A stretch of DNA of 64,000 nt from Botryotinia globosa (taxonomy: Eukaryota; Ascomycota; Leotiomycetes; Helotiales; Sclerotiniaceae). Below the pieces are notes generated by a model. The model was not told the origin of the DNA, did no database searches, and was given only the letters and a program-made list of their open reading frames with translations. Of the stretch, positions 1 to 12,700 are shown piece by piece. The stretch's first letter is position 1, and each line of letters starts with the position of its first letter. The stretch covers positions 496,001 to 560,000 of the forward strand of contig RCSZ01000019.1 of NCBI GenBank assembly GCA_014898425.1, given 5' to 3'. Both the position numbers and the translations under genes were made by a program.

Positions 1-106
1 TTTATTTTCTTTTTAATTCTCTTTTTATTTTTCTTTTTAATTCTCTTTTTAATTATTTTTCTAATTTCTATTTTTCTAATTTCTAATTTTCTATTCTTTT
101 TTTCTC
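1..106. repeat. T-rich low-complexity tract
   Basis: Irregular T/C-rich tract (runs of TTTTT separated by CTTTTTAATTCT-like words) that opens the window. No open frame of note. It leads directly into the 9-bp tandem array. It looks like simple-sequence DNA of an AT-rich island. Confidence 0.7.
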
Positions 107-263
107 TAATAAATCTAGTAAATCTAATAAATCTAATAAATCTAATAAATCTAATAAATCTAATAAATCTAATAAATCTAATAAATCTAATAAATCTAAT
201 AAATCTAATAAATCTAATAAATCTAATAAATCTAATAAATCTAATAAATCTAATAAATCTAAT
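107..263. repeat. 9-bp tandem array (AATAAATCT)n
   Basis: About 17 head-to-tail copies of AATAAATCT, nearly perfect after the first units. It ends just before the solo LTR target site. The high copy identity suggests recent slippage expansion. Confidence 0.9.
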
Positions 264-270
264 CCCTTCT

Positions 271-429
271 TGTGAGGACTGTGAACTAGAAAGGAGTTGT
301 TTTAATGGTTTAGTTATTGATAAAGATCTAAAAGGAAGTTGGAAGCGAGGCTTCCAACTTATACTTGAAAACTAGCTAAAATGGCTAGTACAGCCGGTCA
401 CGTGCATGGAGGGTCCGTGCGCCCTCACA
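271..429. mobile_element. Solo LTR with 5-bp target duplication
   Basis: A 159-bp unit begins TGTGAGG and ends CCTCACA, so it has the TG...CA ends and short terminal inverted repeat of an LTR. CTTCT lies immediately before it (266-270) and immediately after it (430-434), a 5-bp target-site duplication. No retrotransposon coding sequence adjoins it, so a solo LTR left by recombination between LTRs, or a very short non-autonomous element, fits. Its base composition is closer to genes than to the AT-rich flanks, suggesting later insertion. Family not identified. Confidence 0.75.
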
Positions 430-434
430 CTTCT

Positions 435-1499
435 CTTTTCTTTCTAATCTCTTCTCTTATCTCTCTTATTACTAATCAAATCTGAACTAATCAGAATCGT
501 ATTAGCAATTTTTTATCGAACTTTTTGTTGTTTTTAATAAATATTAATTAAATCACTTAATATTATTATAATATTAAGGGAACTAATTATAATAATAAAA
601 TTCTATTATTATAATTAAATAATAAAAATTCAATAATATAAGAAAAATTTCTTATATTCTTTATTCTCTTTATATAAGGAAGAATATTATTATAAAAATA
701 AAATAAAGAATTCTTTATTAAAAAGAAAATCCTTTATTAATCCTTTATTCAAAATAATAATTTATTATTTTGAAAAATTTGAAATATAATATAGGAATTA
801 ATCCGAATACAAAATAACAAATACAATCTTATACAATATTATTTTTCCTTTTTTTTTATTATAAAGAATTGATTATAAATCAATAAAGAAAATTGATAAA
901 ATTGATTATAAAATTAGAAATTTCAAGTACATTATATATATATTATAAGCTTACACTATCTATATATAGAAAATAGAAAAAAGTATAAATAAATAGCTTG
1001 AATCTCTATATTCAGATCTTTTTTTAATATTTATTTCTATATATATATATAAATATATAATATAATACAATATAATTCAATAATAACTTTTATTTATTCT
1101 ATTAGTCTAAACTTCTAATATAGTATTATTTTAATACTATTCCCAATTCGGTTTAGCTTATCCCACGCTAAGCGAGTGATCAATGACACTTTTTATTATA
1201 AAATCAATTAAACAATTGATATATTAATAACAACTCTTTTTTTTAAAAAAAAAATAATATTATTTAAAAGCTATTAATTTAAAGAATATAAAAATATCAA
1301 TTAATTATATTTCATAAATTATTTACAATTATTATACCTATTAATAATAATATCTAATCTAGATTAGGATTTTGTAGGATTTTGATATTCACCGCACAGA
1401 CCTTACGTACTTTCTAGACCAATCAGCTTTCAGTTATAAACCGTGTTTTAAATCCTGTATGTTAGAGATATGATATCATATAATATATATATTCTAGAA
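435..1499. other. AT-rich non-coding island
   Basis: Strongly AT-rich sequence with poly-A/T runs and no usable open frame. Two short stretches of ordinary composition (about 1141-1190 and 1360-1450) interrupt it. The pattern resembles sequence decayed by repeat-induced point mutation, but no parent element is recognisable. Confidence 0.7.
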
Positions 1500-1692
1500 T
1501 GGATTATAGATTATAAATTACAGATTATAGATTATATTATTGATTATATTATTGATTATATTATTGAGTATATTATAGATTATATTATTGATTATATTAT
1601 TGATTATATTATTGATTATATTATTGATTATATTATTGATTATATTATAGATTATATTATAGATTATATTATTGATTATATTATTGATTACT
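1500..1692. repeat. 12-bp minisatellite (ATTATTGATTAT)n
   Basis: Tandem 12-bp units with a few ATAG variants. Because 12 is a multiple of 3, one frame reads as repeated Ile-Ile-Asp-Tyr, which creates an apparent small ORF. I regard it as non-coding. Confidence 0.85.
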
Positions 1693-1885
1693 AGGTGCTT
1701 ATTTTATTACCCCTACAAATGGTATACTAATTTCAGGGTATGGTTTTAGTGTAATTAGTATGATAGTGTGGTCGTGGTAGATGCGTTTGAATGAATGGAA
1801 TGGGTGGATGCGAGGGATTATGAGGATGGGAGATGGGAAATGAGAGATGATGAATAAATTGATGAGTGAATGAATTCATATGATA

Positions 1886-2128
1886 TATTTATATTTATAT
1901 TTATATTTATATTTATATTTATATTTATATTTATATTTATATTTATATTTATATTTATATTTATATTTATATTTATATTTATATTTATATTTATATTTAT
2001 ATTTATATTTATATTTATATTTATATTTATATTTATATTTATATTTATATTTATATTTATATTTATATTTATATTTATATTTATATTTATATTTATATTT
2101 ATATTTATATTTATATTTATATTTATAT
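1886..2128. repeat. Hexanucleotide microsatellite (TTTATA)n
   Basis: About 40 nearly perfect copies of TTTATA over roughly 240 bp. The array opens spurious reading frames on both strands (dipeptide repeats such as Tyr-Leu and Ile-Phe). A short (TTTTGA)n run follows at about 2138-2163. Confidence 0.95.
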
Positions 2129-2431
2129 GCGTTGTGCATTTTGATTTTGATTTTGATTTTGATTCTAGGTACCTACTTAGGAGATACATACGCTGGATGT
2201 TGGATATTGGCTGTTGAGCTGGTGTTTATTTGTAGGGTGTATGAAGTGAAGTGTAATTACTTACTTACTTTCCTTTGGTTTATCTCCCGGTTTATCTCAC
2301 TCTGATTTATCTCCCTATGGTCTAATTCCCCTGGGTCGCAGGCTCCCTCGGTTTATCTCCCCGTGGTCTAACTCCCTTTGGTCGCAAGCTCCTCGCACTC
2401 GCAGTCAGTCGCATGTCTCTCATGCGCCGAA

Positions 2432-4413
2432 ATGGCGCTTCGCACCCCTCAACATGTGTTTCCTAAGACATCATCAGATGAGCAATTAACCACGCACTCC
2501 GAGTCGAGTTCATCGAGCACGACTTCTGCAGATAGAGAGGTCGTGCATCTGACGCCGGATGTTGATTCGGCTGATGGGGCAGATGATAGTGATGATGATT
2601 TGGATTCGGATTTGGATATGGGGATGGGTATGGGCATGGGCATGAGGGGGGGAGAGGGCGCGCAGAATGATAGTTATAGGATGCAGAGGTGGCAGCCGGT
2701 GGATAGGGAAAAGGGAAAGTTTAAAGAAGTGCAAAAGGCGGATTTGGATTTGGATTTGGATAATGAGATGGACTCTGATGAGAATGTTTATCGCGATGAG
2801 ACGAGTCAGAGGAGGGGTAGTTTCTCAACAGTACAATCATATCAATTATATACGCCAGATGAAGAACGAACCGTGGTGAGGAAATTCGATCGGAAGTTGG
2901 TGGTGTTTGTTGCGTTGTTATATATGTTGAGTTTTTTGGACAGATCAAGTAGGTGTATTTATTCACCTTGTTTCATAGCGACTCTTTCATCCACCTTCTC
3001 GTTAATTAAAGGAGTTGAACAAGCTAACGATTCCTTTCTTCAGATATCGGGAATGCGAAAATCGCAGGTCTAGAACGCGATTTACATCTGGATTCGAATA
3101 AATATGAATGGGTTATTACGACTTTTTATATCGCATATATCTGTTTCGAATGGATGAGTATCTTGTGGAAGATCATACCGGCGCATATCTATATAACGGT
3201 TATTGTCCTCTCGTGGGGAATCATCGCATCGTTACAATCTATCGCGACATCTTTTGCAGCACTCCTTGTTCTTCGAACATTATTGGGCATCGGAGAAGCA
3301 GGATTCACAGGAATCCCATTCTATCTATCTTTTTTCTTCAAGCGAGAAGAATTGGCATTTCGGACGGGAATCTTCTTGAGTGCTGCTCCCCTCGCAACTT
3401 CGTTTGCAAGTTCCTTAGCATGGGGAATTGTGAAATTGGGAGAACGTTCCCCGATAGCACCATGGCGCCTTTTATTCCTCGTCGAGGGATTCCCCAGTGT
3501 TCTGGTGGCGCTGTTCGCATGGCATCATATTCCTGATAGTCCGAATACGGCTTCTTACCTCACTGCGCGCGAGAAGAAAATTGCGCGTCTGCGTCTTCGT
3601 CACGAAGTTACGGCTTCCCCCAGTGCCAAAACTAAACCCTCATCCGGCCTCAAAATCAGAGAAGTCCTTCTTACTTTCCGCGACCCGAAAGTTTACCTCA
3701 CAGCCCTCATGTTTTTCTTCTCCAACATGGCATTTAGCAGTATGCCCATTTTCCTACCTACTATTCTAACACACATGGGGCATTCCGCATCCACCTCCCA
3801 AGCCCTCTCCGCACCCCCCTATCTCCTCTCCTTCCTCTCCGTCCTCCTCACCTCCTACCTCTCCGATAAACTCCGCTCTCGCTCTCCCTTTCTCATCTTC
3901 CATGCTCTGCTCTCTTCCCTCGGCTACACCCTCCTCACTCTCCCTCCCCACTTCCTCTCCCCCACTCTTCGCTACCTCGCCATCTATCCCGCGTGCGTGG
4001 GATTCTTCTCCGTCATCACGATCCTCATCACCTGGACCCTAAATAATCAACCTTCGTCTTCGAGACAAGGGACGGGATTCGCCGTCATGCAGATCGTGGG
4101 GCAGTGTGGGCCGCTGGTCGGCACGAGATTGTATCCTGAATCGCAAGCGCCGTTTTATCGAGAGGGCATGGGCGTCTGTGCGGGGGTTATGTTGATAGTA
4201 GCGGGTTTGGGACTAGGCTTGAGATGGTGGTTGGGGAGGGAGAATGAGAGGAGTGGGGAGAGGTATGGGAGGTTGAGCGGTGAGAATAGGGAGGGGGAGG
4301 GGGAGGGGGAGGGAGGTGCAAATGAAGAGGAGAGGGGTTTGGTGGGGAATGAGAATGGGAAGGGGGCGGGGAGGGGGAAGAGAGGGAAAACGGCGTTTTT
4401 GTATATGTTGTGA
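2432..4413 (+). CDS. MFS transporter, Dal5/anion:cation symporter family
   Basis: Predicted plasma-membrane permease of the DAL5/TNA1 type, which imports small organic anions such as allantoate, nicotinate or other carboxylates; the substrate cannot be read from sequence. Two exons, 2432-2948 and 3044-4413, joined across a 95-bp intron with branch site GCTAACG; the join restores the family motif LSFLDRSNIGNAKIAGL. Product 628 aa. Residues 1 to about 150 are an acidic, Ser/Asp-rich cytoplasmic tail with a Gly-Met run and Asp-Leu repeats. The transport core follows: GIGEAGFTG in TM4, a PWRLLFLVEG segment, and GPLVGTRLYP near TM11. The last 60 residues are a charged Gly/Glu/Arg tail. The first ATG in frame is used. 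The family assignment is secure; the unusually long low-complexity tails are notable. Confidence 0.9.
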
Positions 4414-5547
4414 GATGTGGGGGATACTTTGGATGATGTAATATGAGATGAGATGAGATGGGATGAGATGATAGTTTCATCTTGTCTTGTCTACTCTATC
4501 TATCTATCTACTCTATCTAGCCTGTTAGTCTTTAGTCTCTAGCCACTATTAGATGCAAGATGTAAGATATAAGATATTATTCCAAATTACCAGTCTCTTT
4601 ATTCAAGACTCCAGGCTATATTATATTACTTGATGTCTTGTTAATCTTTATGAAATAAGTGTGTTGATTGAATATTGTGGTTTGTTGTATGAAATGGGAT
4701 GAGATTAATGTTATGTGATGGTATGGGATGGGATGGGATGGAATGAGGATTATTTATTTAATTGCCTATCTATTTGTCATAGAGTAGAATGTGATATGAT
4801 AAAACATGGTATAATACTCTCTCTCCTCTCTCATTTTCTTTTTTTCTTTTCAAAACATACAACAGACTATCAAATAAAAAAGTTATTCAGATTGTAGATT
4901 GTGAATAACAGAAGATCAATAGTATATATATATACCGGTACGTTCTACTATACTAATTAGAGGAAATTAGAAGAAGGGATTTCCAGGGTTCTGAGAGTTT
5001 AGATCTAGATCTAGATGGAGGCTTGCATGAAATGGGATAGGATGGGATGGGATGGGATGAAAAGTAGTGGAAGGTGGTTTGTAGGCAGAGAGCCTGAGGG
5101 GAGATGAGGGGAGGTTAGGGTTATATACCTAGATATAGATGTGGATTTTAAGAGAGGGAGGGGTTTGATGGTTTGATCTTTGAAATATAGAGTTCAGAAC
5201 TGGTGAGAGTTGAATTTGTGGCAAGATTTTCTTTGGGGGAGGGCATGAAGTGTGAGGTTGGAGGAAATAGTGGAATCAATAAGACAGGTTTCAAGTTATG
5301 TGTTTGTACAAAAGCATATCTCAAAATGATTCCTAGCGTGTTAGACGGACTAAAAGCATACGGGACAATGGATTTATTATCTCGAATAACCTTATTTCAA
5401 TTTGCCGGCGAAGTATATAGTATACTACGACTATTTAAGACACTTCAATCTATCCCTCCTCCATATCCAACCATCACTCTACAGCAAGAACCCACAACTC
5501 TGCATCTATTTCCCCATCTCCCATCCCATCCCATCCCACCATACAAT
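4414..5547. other. Intergenic, GATGG-type short repeats
   Basis: No gene seen. Short degenerate runs of GATGA/GATGG occur at about 4441-4472, 4723-4745 and 5035-5060, with the complementary CCATC run at about 5510-5540. Open frames on the plus strand from about 5203 lie antisense to the next gene and are low-complexity. The interval probably holds the 3' ends of two converging genes. Confidence 0.6.
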
Positions 5548-6721
5548 CTATTTCTCATCCCTCACTCTCCCTTCCATCCTCCACCACTTCCTCCTCACAT
5601 CCCACCACATATCCTCCAACTCTCCAAAATTTCCCAGCCCCTTAATCTCCAACCTCACCCCTTCCACCAACCATTCCTCCAACTCCGCAAAACAGCATGT
5701 GAAACGCCGCGCTTCTTGTCTCGATCCATTCCCCATATCCCTCGCTCTTCCAACCGCATCAGAAGAAACGAGCAGAATTTCCAAGCCAGAAAGTTTCGAA
5801 ACAAACAGTTTTAAAACCGTTATTGCGGAAGCGAGGATATCCGGATCCATGCGTTCGGACAAAGTAGTCAGTTGAATATATTTTATTTTCCGCGTTGTGA
5901 CGCGTCCGAGACGAGCGAGTACATGATGAGACTAAAATGCAATTTTCATCAGCATCCCTCTCTATAGGTACTCTCAACTCATCAGACTCGCTAGAACGAT
6001 AACCTACCCGTCGCTCATGCGTACAGGTTCCATGACACCACGAATTCACACAATGCTGATGTCTCCACGCTCCCTTAACTCTCTCGCTCCATCTCCGACT
6101 CTTCTCGTAATCTCTTCTCCGCTGATCGCGCATCTGTTTGAAACATAAAGCACAGTGCAGATCCTCGATGTCAAAAACCCAGTAGCGCGATTCGCTATAG
6201 TGAGCGATATATCGGAGGATAGCGTAATCTTCGGACTTGTCTTCGACTTGGCTGGTGCGTTTGGATCCGTTGATGGTGATGTGCATTTTCTTGGGGGACG
6301 TCTCGAGGAGATAGTTGAGGACGGAGGATGCAGGGATTTGGGGTCGGGTGTTTACGTGGCTTTTTTGACTCTTGGAGATTGGTGCGGTGGTGTTAGGGAA
6401 AGATGGTGAGGTGAGAGTTGGGGAAGGCATGTGTGAGTTGGGTGATGAATAGCCGAGCATCTGGAGAGTTTTCTGATGGGATATTCCGGAGACCCAGACA
6501 TCGAGTCCAGGGGTTGAGGCGGATGTATGGCTGGTTTGGATGATGCTGGGACATGGAGATTCTGTTTTGGGGTTTGCTTGGGGAAGAGAATTTGGTGAAG
6601 AGCAAGGTTTGGTTCGGGCTTCTTTGGAGAGGAGAGTCTGGGATGAGTTGTGATATGATGGGGATATGAGTATTTCAGTGGTCGAGGACTGTGAAGTGAG
6701 GGATTCTTTTGGAAGACCCAT
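5548..6721 (-). CDS. Hypothetical protein, two exons
   Basis: Unrecognised protein of 365 aa. Exon 1 is 6721-6008 and exon 2 is 5931-5548; the 76-bp intron (5932-6007) starts GTAGGT and ends TTTTAG in phase 0. Residues 1 to about 150 are Ser/Pro-rich and probably disordered. The middle has a Cys/His-rich stretch (HCALCFKQM, then HQHCVNSWCHGTCTH) that could bind a metal. The C-terminal part is a mixed, partly helical region (ITVLKLFVSKLSGLEILLV, then ELEEWLVEGV and a Trp/Arg-rich end). The frame stays open upstream of 6721 without an ATG, so 6721 is the best start. No domain name can be given. Long plus-strand frames in the same place are antisense low-complexity. Confidence 0.6.
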
Positions 6722-9700
6722 GTTCGAGTATTTAGGTGGTTGTGGTTGTGGTTTCAATTGTGGCTCTAGTTGCGGTTGTGATTCTGGGTGTGGTAATTTT
6801 AGTGGTATTGGTGGTGGTGCTGAACCAAATGTTAGTCTCAGTCGTGACGGTAGTCGTATTCTGAATATTTCGGACAGGCTTATCTTAATTGTGATCTTGA
6901 TACTGATAGTAGTAGTGATATTTCCAGTGGCAGGTCCTCAGTTCTCTAATGATAGACAACATTATGGGTTGTGTACTACAAGCGATATCAATGGAATTGC
7001 ACATTGATGAAGTGACAATCTTCCTTTAGTTTAGGAGGACGGTCGCTTTCCATTAGTTTCGTCTCTTCTGGTGGCTGAGAATTCTCAGATGGGAAGGATA
7101 GATGGAAGTGCCACGATGTTCAGTAAGGCAAGTGCGTATAGTATGTGGTCAATAAGACTATAAGCTATATAATTTTTATATTTCTGCAGTTTCCATGGAA
7201 ACCTCGAAGTAAAGTTCTCGGATCTCATTGCTCTTGTTATTTTGAGTTTCATCAATGGAAAAAGTATGGTCTGACTGATACTCAGATGCAGGCAGGCTTT
7301 ATCTACCTCGTCTTAGAACAAGTGATCTTTAAGCAGATAGACTTTCTTACCATATCTATCAGCTGCTATAAATAAATAAATAGAGTGAAGTTTTTCACAC
7401 CCTCTATTCTTCTTCTCTAAAACATCCGCAGCGTTTATTAGTCTTACTCAAGACCCATTCAGCAAAACACACATTGAGAAATACAGAATGTTACTACTAC
7501 TCACACGACAATAGCACGAACTGAGAACAGTAAAAAGCCTTTCGAAAGCAAATTCAACTCTTCTGTAAGCTTTGATAACTTACTATTATCCTTCCTTACC
7601 AGACTCCCGCTCGAAATATTCCACGTTTTCAAGCGCGTATGAAGCTTTGAGTGTCAGAAGTAGAGATTAAAATCGCCCGAGGCAACAAGGTCGCATTTGA
7701 ATCACAAGTCAAGCAGCTACCATTATATCCTTTTCTTCAAAATGTCGAATCGGGAATAGATCAAGAGCAGCTGTATTAGAAAACATTGCGTGGCAAAGGC
7801 CGTTGGATGGTGCTATCACTCTCTTAGAGCCACAAATCAAGCTTGAACATGGTTATATATATCGCTCGACGGGCAAGGAGTATGTTCAAGAGTGTGCATT
7901 AGATCTTCAAGTTGGTCATTGCCCTTTGTAGTGGCCGCTATATAAAGCTCGATGGCCTTTGCAGCTACACGAGACGTTCTACCACAAAGTAATAGAGCCT
8001 TTTCCGCTGAGATTCTGGATCTTCAAGGTATGATGATATTTGTAAGTGCGGGTATCTAGATGCGAGCAGGCGGCGCTAATAGCCCCACAACTATGGGGAT
8101 ATAGAGCATTGGAAAGATATTTGCTTGCACAGATTTAATATAATGGATCTAGCAGATTCAATCTCTCAATGATCCATAAGCCGCTACATCTGATAGTAAA
8201 GTCAGGGGTACAGACTCGATTTTGCGAATAACTTTGTCCAGAGAGACTCACTTGCCATTTGAACGCACCAATCGACTGAAGTTTAAGTAGTGCACTGGCA
8301 TATTTCTTCACATCTGGACATCCGAAATCTTCGTCAAGTCATGACCGTCACATGGAAACAATTCGACTAGATAATGCCAATGAATGTACGATCAAATTAA
8401 CAGGACACGATCGAGGACATACAGTCTAAACAGTTCAGATGAACATCTATATTGTTCGAAATGAAGTAATATTTATCGATTTGACAGTAGTTGGTCCAAA
8501 AAGTAATTGAATGGAACGGTTTGACAGCGGCATTTTATCTTCGTAATGCTGACCAGTTGTAGAGAGAAGAAACATTTCTCACACTTTACATCATACAAAG
8601 GTATTCTCAATTTCTTACGTCCTCCATAACAACTTTAATAAGAACACGTGATTTAGTAGGCCAAACGCTGTGTAAGTAGACGTGCAAAATTTTGTCTCAA
8701 GACCTGCCAGTTGTTGTCCTCATCTCCACTTATCCCTTGAAGACGCAAACTCCGAACTACCAAGTTGCAATGATCCGACGATGAATAACGGCAATTGGGA
8801 GATTCTATCTGGCACTAATCCAGCCACAGCATTGAAGATGTGTCGGCGAAATATGAAACAGACAAAAACTACTGTACAATCATCACTTCTATCCCACATC
8901 AAGATTCACAATGGTCACCACTAATTGAAGAATCAACATCTCATATCATCAGCCGGTCGAACTCTGGCCTATTTTGTAATATTATGGCGGGTTGAATACA
9001 GTCATGCCAACGCAGCATCCAAAAATGAGAAATCCAATGTCATCGAACCTCAGCCCGCATAGCTGTAAAAAAAACAGTTATGGTCCCCGATGTCCTCGTT
9101 GGTAGTCACTTAGGACTACGGCGACTGGATAATTATTTGCAAATGGGAAAATAATATGATATCCGTTTAAAGCAATTGGAATGATTGTAAGTAGGTAGGT
9201 AAGCACAGAAGTGGCGTTTTCGTAATCACTACAGCTCATTTGCCAGATAGCATCAATCAAAGATTCTGTCCTGTTTGGGAGATATCTCGGTCATTGGAAC
9301 GAAGTAAGCAACATATTTACGCACTCACAACCACCCGCTAATATGTAAATTTGATTATACAGTGTCCAGAGCAACAATCACCTTTGAAGTGATCCCTGTA
9401 GTATCAGGACAAATCCCCTGATTAAGCGATCAAGGGTATGAAGAAGCTTTTGACCGCCATCACCAATCTTTGCATAGTTGTTTGTTCCTTGAATCCTATT
9501 GATTTATTTGAGAACGGTTTTCAATATCATCCTACGTCAGATATTATAGATCCTTTGAGAGACATCTTTCGCATGAGTGCCACGCCGCACCGCCACATGA
9601 GGATTCACGCATAATATCAGCTCCGCCCCATACAAAGTGAGCATACATTTCATTGAGCCAGCAGCTACAGCATACTACACATGTTGGCTAAGCTTATCTA

Positions 9701-12700
9701 ATTACGTCTAATCCTATCGTACACTTCCATTCCCATCGAAACAAACCCGTTATGCTGGGCCCCGAGCTCTTTCTTTGACATCAACACGTGGTGGGGCGAG
9801 GATTTTGATGGTGGCGCAGGCAGTTTCAAACTTTTATGATCCTACCAAACCGTAGAGCTGGTATCTGTCGACACCCAAAAAAGCTGACAGGTAGTATTAG
9901 GAAGTCTTGATTCCAGATAAATGCATTTGAATAGTGTAACAAGATTCGAGAACGGGGATGGTGCTGACAGAGATAGTGAGCCGTGATGTTTTGATTCATT
10001 GCCAGACGTTCCTAACCAAAGTTCGAACCGCATCAATCATAATGCTACCCAGAAATTGGATGCGTAAATTTCCAGATTGGCTAATACAATATCAAAGAGC
10101 TTGAATACTACGCTCCATTTCTTTGATATTTGCATCTTATCTTGGTAGCTAGAAAATAGCCTTGCGAAATCTCTTCTCAATTACACGGCTGATTTTCGTA
10201 GTATCAGTCCTACGATACAAAAAAATGTTTCGAGGTGTCTAATCTGTTCTGAGTAGCATCTTCTCTGGGCTTTCGAGATGCCCGTATAAGGTATAGCTAT
10301 GGATTTCAATAAACTAATCATGAAAAGCATCCTCTTTGGGTAATTCACCAACAATACTTAGTCGCCGAGGCATACTTACGAGGCAAATACCATATTATCC
10401 TGCGACCAGTTTACCAGGCCCGAGTTGTATTTGATCTCGATTCCTAAGGCACATGTGTTTCCAAAGTCAACCTTACAAGCCGCCATGAAGCTCTCACAAG
10501 AAAACCTCATGATCATAATAATTTTTACTTCAATACTGTGATGATTCACACTTGTGTTCGTCTGTCATTTTGAGTCACTTAACTTTGAACACTGGGGTTA
10601 TTGAGTGTGTTGCTCATTATTGCATACAGAATTAATCGCAACGCAATGTATCTCCGAAGGTGCTGTTCTCGCCTAAGCATCACACCCCTTTCGACTTTAG
10701 GCTTCCACGAGGCTACGTCAACTCAACGCCCTGGTATACGTATGCCCGCCAGTCACAAGAATGATTTCCTCGGAGCATGGAATGATATCATGACTTCGGT
10801 GAGAATGTGAGGAAGGTGCCAGTATCTATCTTCGACAAAACAGATTTCCGCTCCTAACGTCGTGGTATTAGCATAGTCAAGGGGGTGACTTTCTGAGATA
10901 CCCTTGAAATTGTAAATTCTGCCTATTCAGACTACCTTTACCGTTGTCTTGGAATTCGATCAGAACTGCTGTGGCATCGGGCGCTGCTTACTCCTTGCTC
11001 CTTGCTCGGATAGCATTACCGGCAGCCGTGGAAGGCTCTAGCTTCAAGAGCGAGGGGCAATTTAACATGATAGTCATCAATAGCATTGAAAGCCTACACA
11101 TAATTAATTACATAGTGCACAAATTAGCTTGGGCAAATAAGATCTACTTACAATTTTAAGACAAAAATGGTAGCCCACATATCTGCGGAATCGTTCTACT
11201 CTCTAATTATTCTTTCCATGGACCTTCCCTGTGTGGGAATGATTTTTGTCACTCACGATCTTCTTTACTCACCGTCCTTCACAGATACGTCTAAGCTTCA
11301 AACTCTAATGTATTTCTTATTTCTACATCATTACCCTTAACAATTCGATACTTTGCCCCACTAGAGAACTTACACTCGACGCTTCTCCGGCCTATTCCCG
11401 TCTCACATAGACACACATTGACAGTTTACCTAGCCAGATGCTAATTCAAGGGCCTTATAGTTTCCTACTAACTGGAAAGTAAAGACCCCCTTTAACAAGA
11501 TGCCAAGCTCATCCCAACCTATCTCCCAATCGACATGACCACGAATACATCATGACTCAATATTATTCGACAACTCATCGCTGGCACTCCATCTCATCTC
11601 ACCAATTCACTTGCTAATTGACCAGCAATACGCTCAGACTTGAACTAACAAGGTCACATTCATCCCCACATCCATTAGCATGGCATCTCGCCGATTCTAC
11701 TTTAGTGCCCGTCCCCGCCCAGCCAAGTAATTTCGAAGTTGCAGCTAGCAACGATCTTCCCGGTGCCGCAAGTACTCACTGGCGCGAAACTTCTAGTAAC
11801 TATCTACGACCCTATCGATGCACAGACTTTGAAATTGAAAGATGATTACACCCTTGCAACATTCTTGGCACATCCAAATGCGTGTTATCATTTTCACAAC
11901 AACTTCGTACAACGGCCATTTCAGGATTTTGGGTTGATGATGGCCCGAAATGATTTTCCAATTGCAGTAGAGCTCCACAAATGATGAGTCCGGGCTAATC
12001 ATCTCGTCATCTAAGAGTGGGGGCGCGCTATGCAACTACTGTGAACCCGGTCTGGATCCACTCCCCCAACCTCCACTTGGATACAATTCTTGAACTTGCC
12101 AACGAAGTTGACCATACGGATGCCTCAGCGTCATCTCCATCGCGATAATCAACCCTAGAAGATCTTGGAACTCATTCCTCGAAGTCTCGCAATATGCCCA
12201 TCAAATCGAAGGGGTTTGCATCTATCCACATCATCGCTGACAAGCTGAGACCTTGCCCTTGATTTCATGGGTACCCGCACAAAATTACAAGTAGCACTGT
12301 CAGTATTGAAGAAAGACATTCTGATGTTAGACATGATTGGAGTCTCCATCATCATCATCATCATCATCGACATGATTATCCCTATTCTCATGTTGTCTTG
12401 ATGAACAATGAACTGAGACCGTGACCGAGACTTCTCGATTTATGAAGGCCGATGTGGCCCGACATAGGAGGTAATATTCCATGTACAACATAAGTACACT
12501 TTTTGGAACTGACAAAAAAGGGAGCCCACATCCATTCTTGGAACTTTCTCCGTATGCACAGGCAATTCAATCTATTGCTACATTGAGACGAACTCCAAAC
12601 TTGATTAAAGGCTACTGGCGCTCCCGTGAATATGAAGTGATGAGAAAGAGAGAAAGCACTAGCTGATAAACCTGAAACTAATACGCCACTTTAATACCCA

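Noticed and set aside
1470..2305. Open frames on both strands coding for IIDY, YL, IF, KY and NI dipeptide-type repeats
   Set aside because: They are the translation of simple tandem repeats whose period is a multiple of 3; no start context, domain or splice signal.
4723..5060. Telomere-like GGGATG runs
   Set aside because: The unit (GATGG/GGGAT) does not match the fungal TTAGGG repeat, and the runs are short and scattered.
5203..5875. Two long overlapping plus-strand frames (203 and 157 codons)
   Set aside because: They lie antisense to a spliced minus-strand gene and are Pro/His/Ser low-complexity; the minus-strand model has proper splice sites and a Cys/His-rich region.
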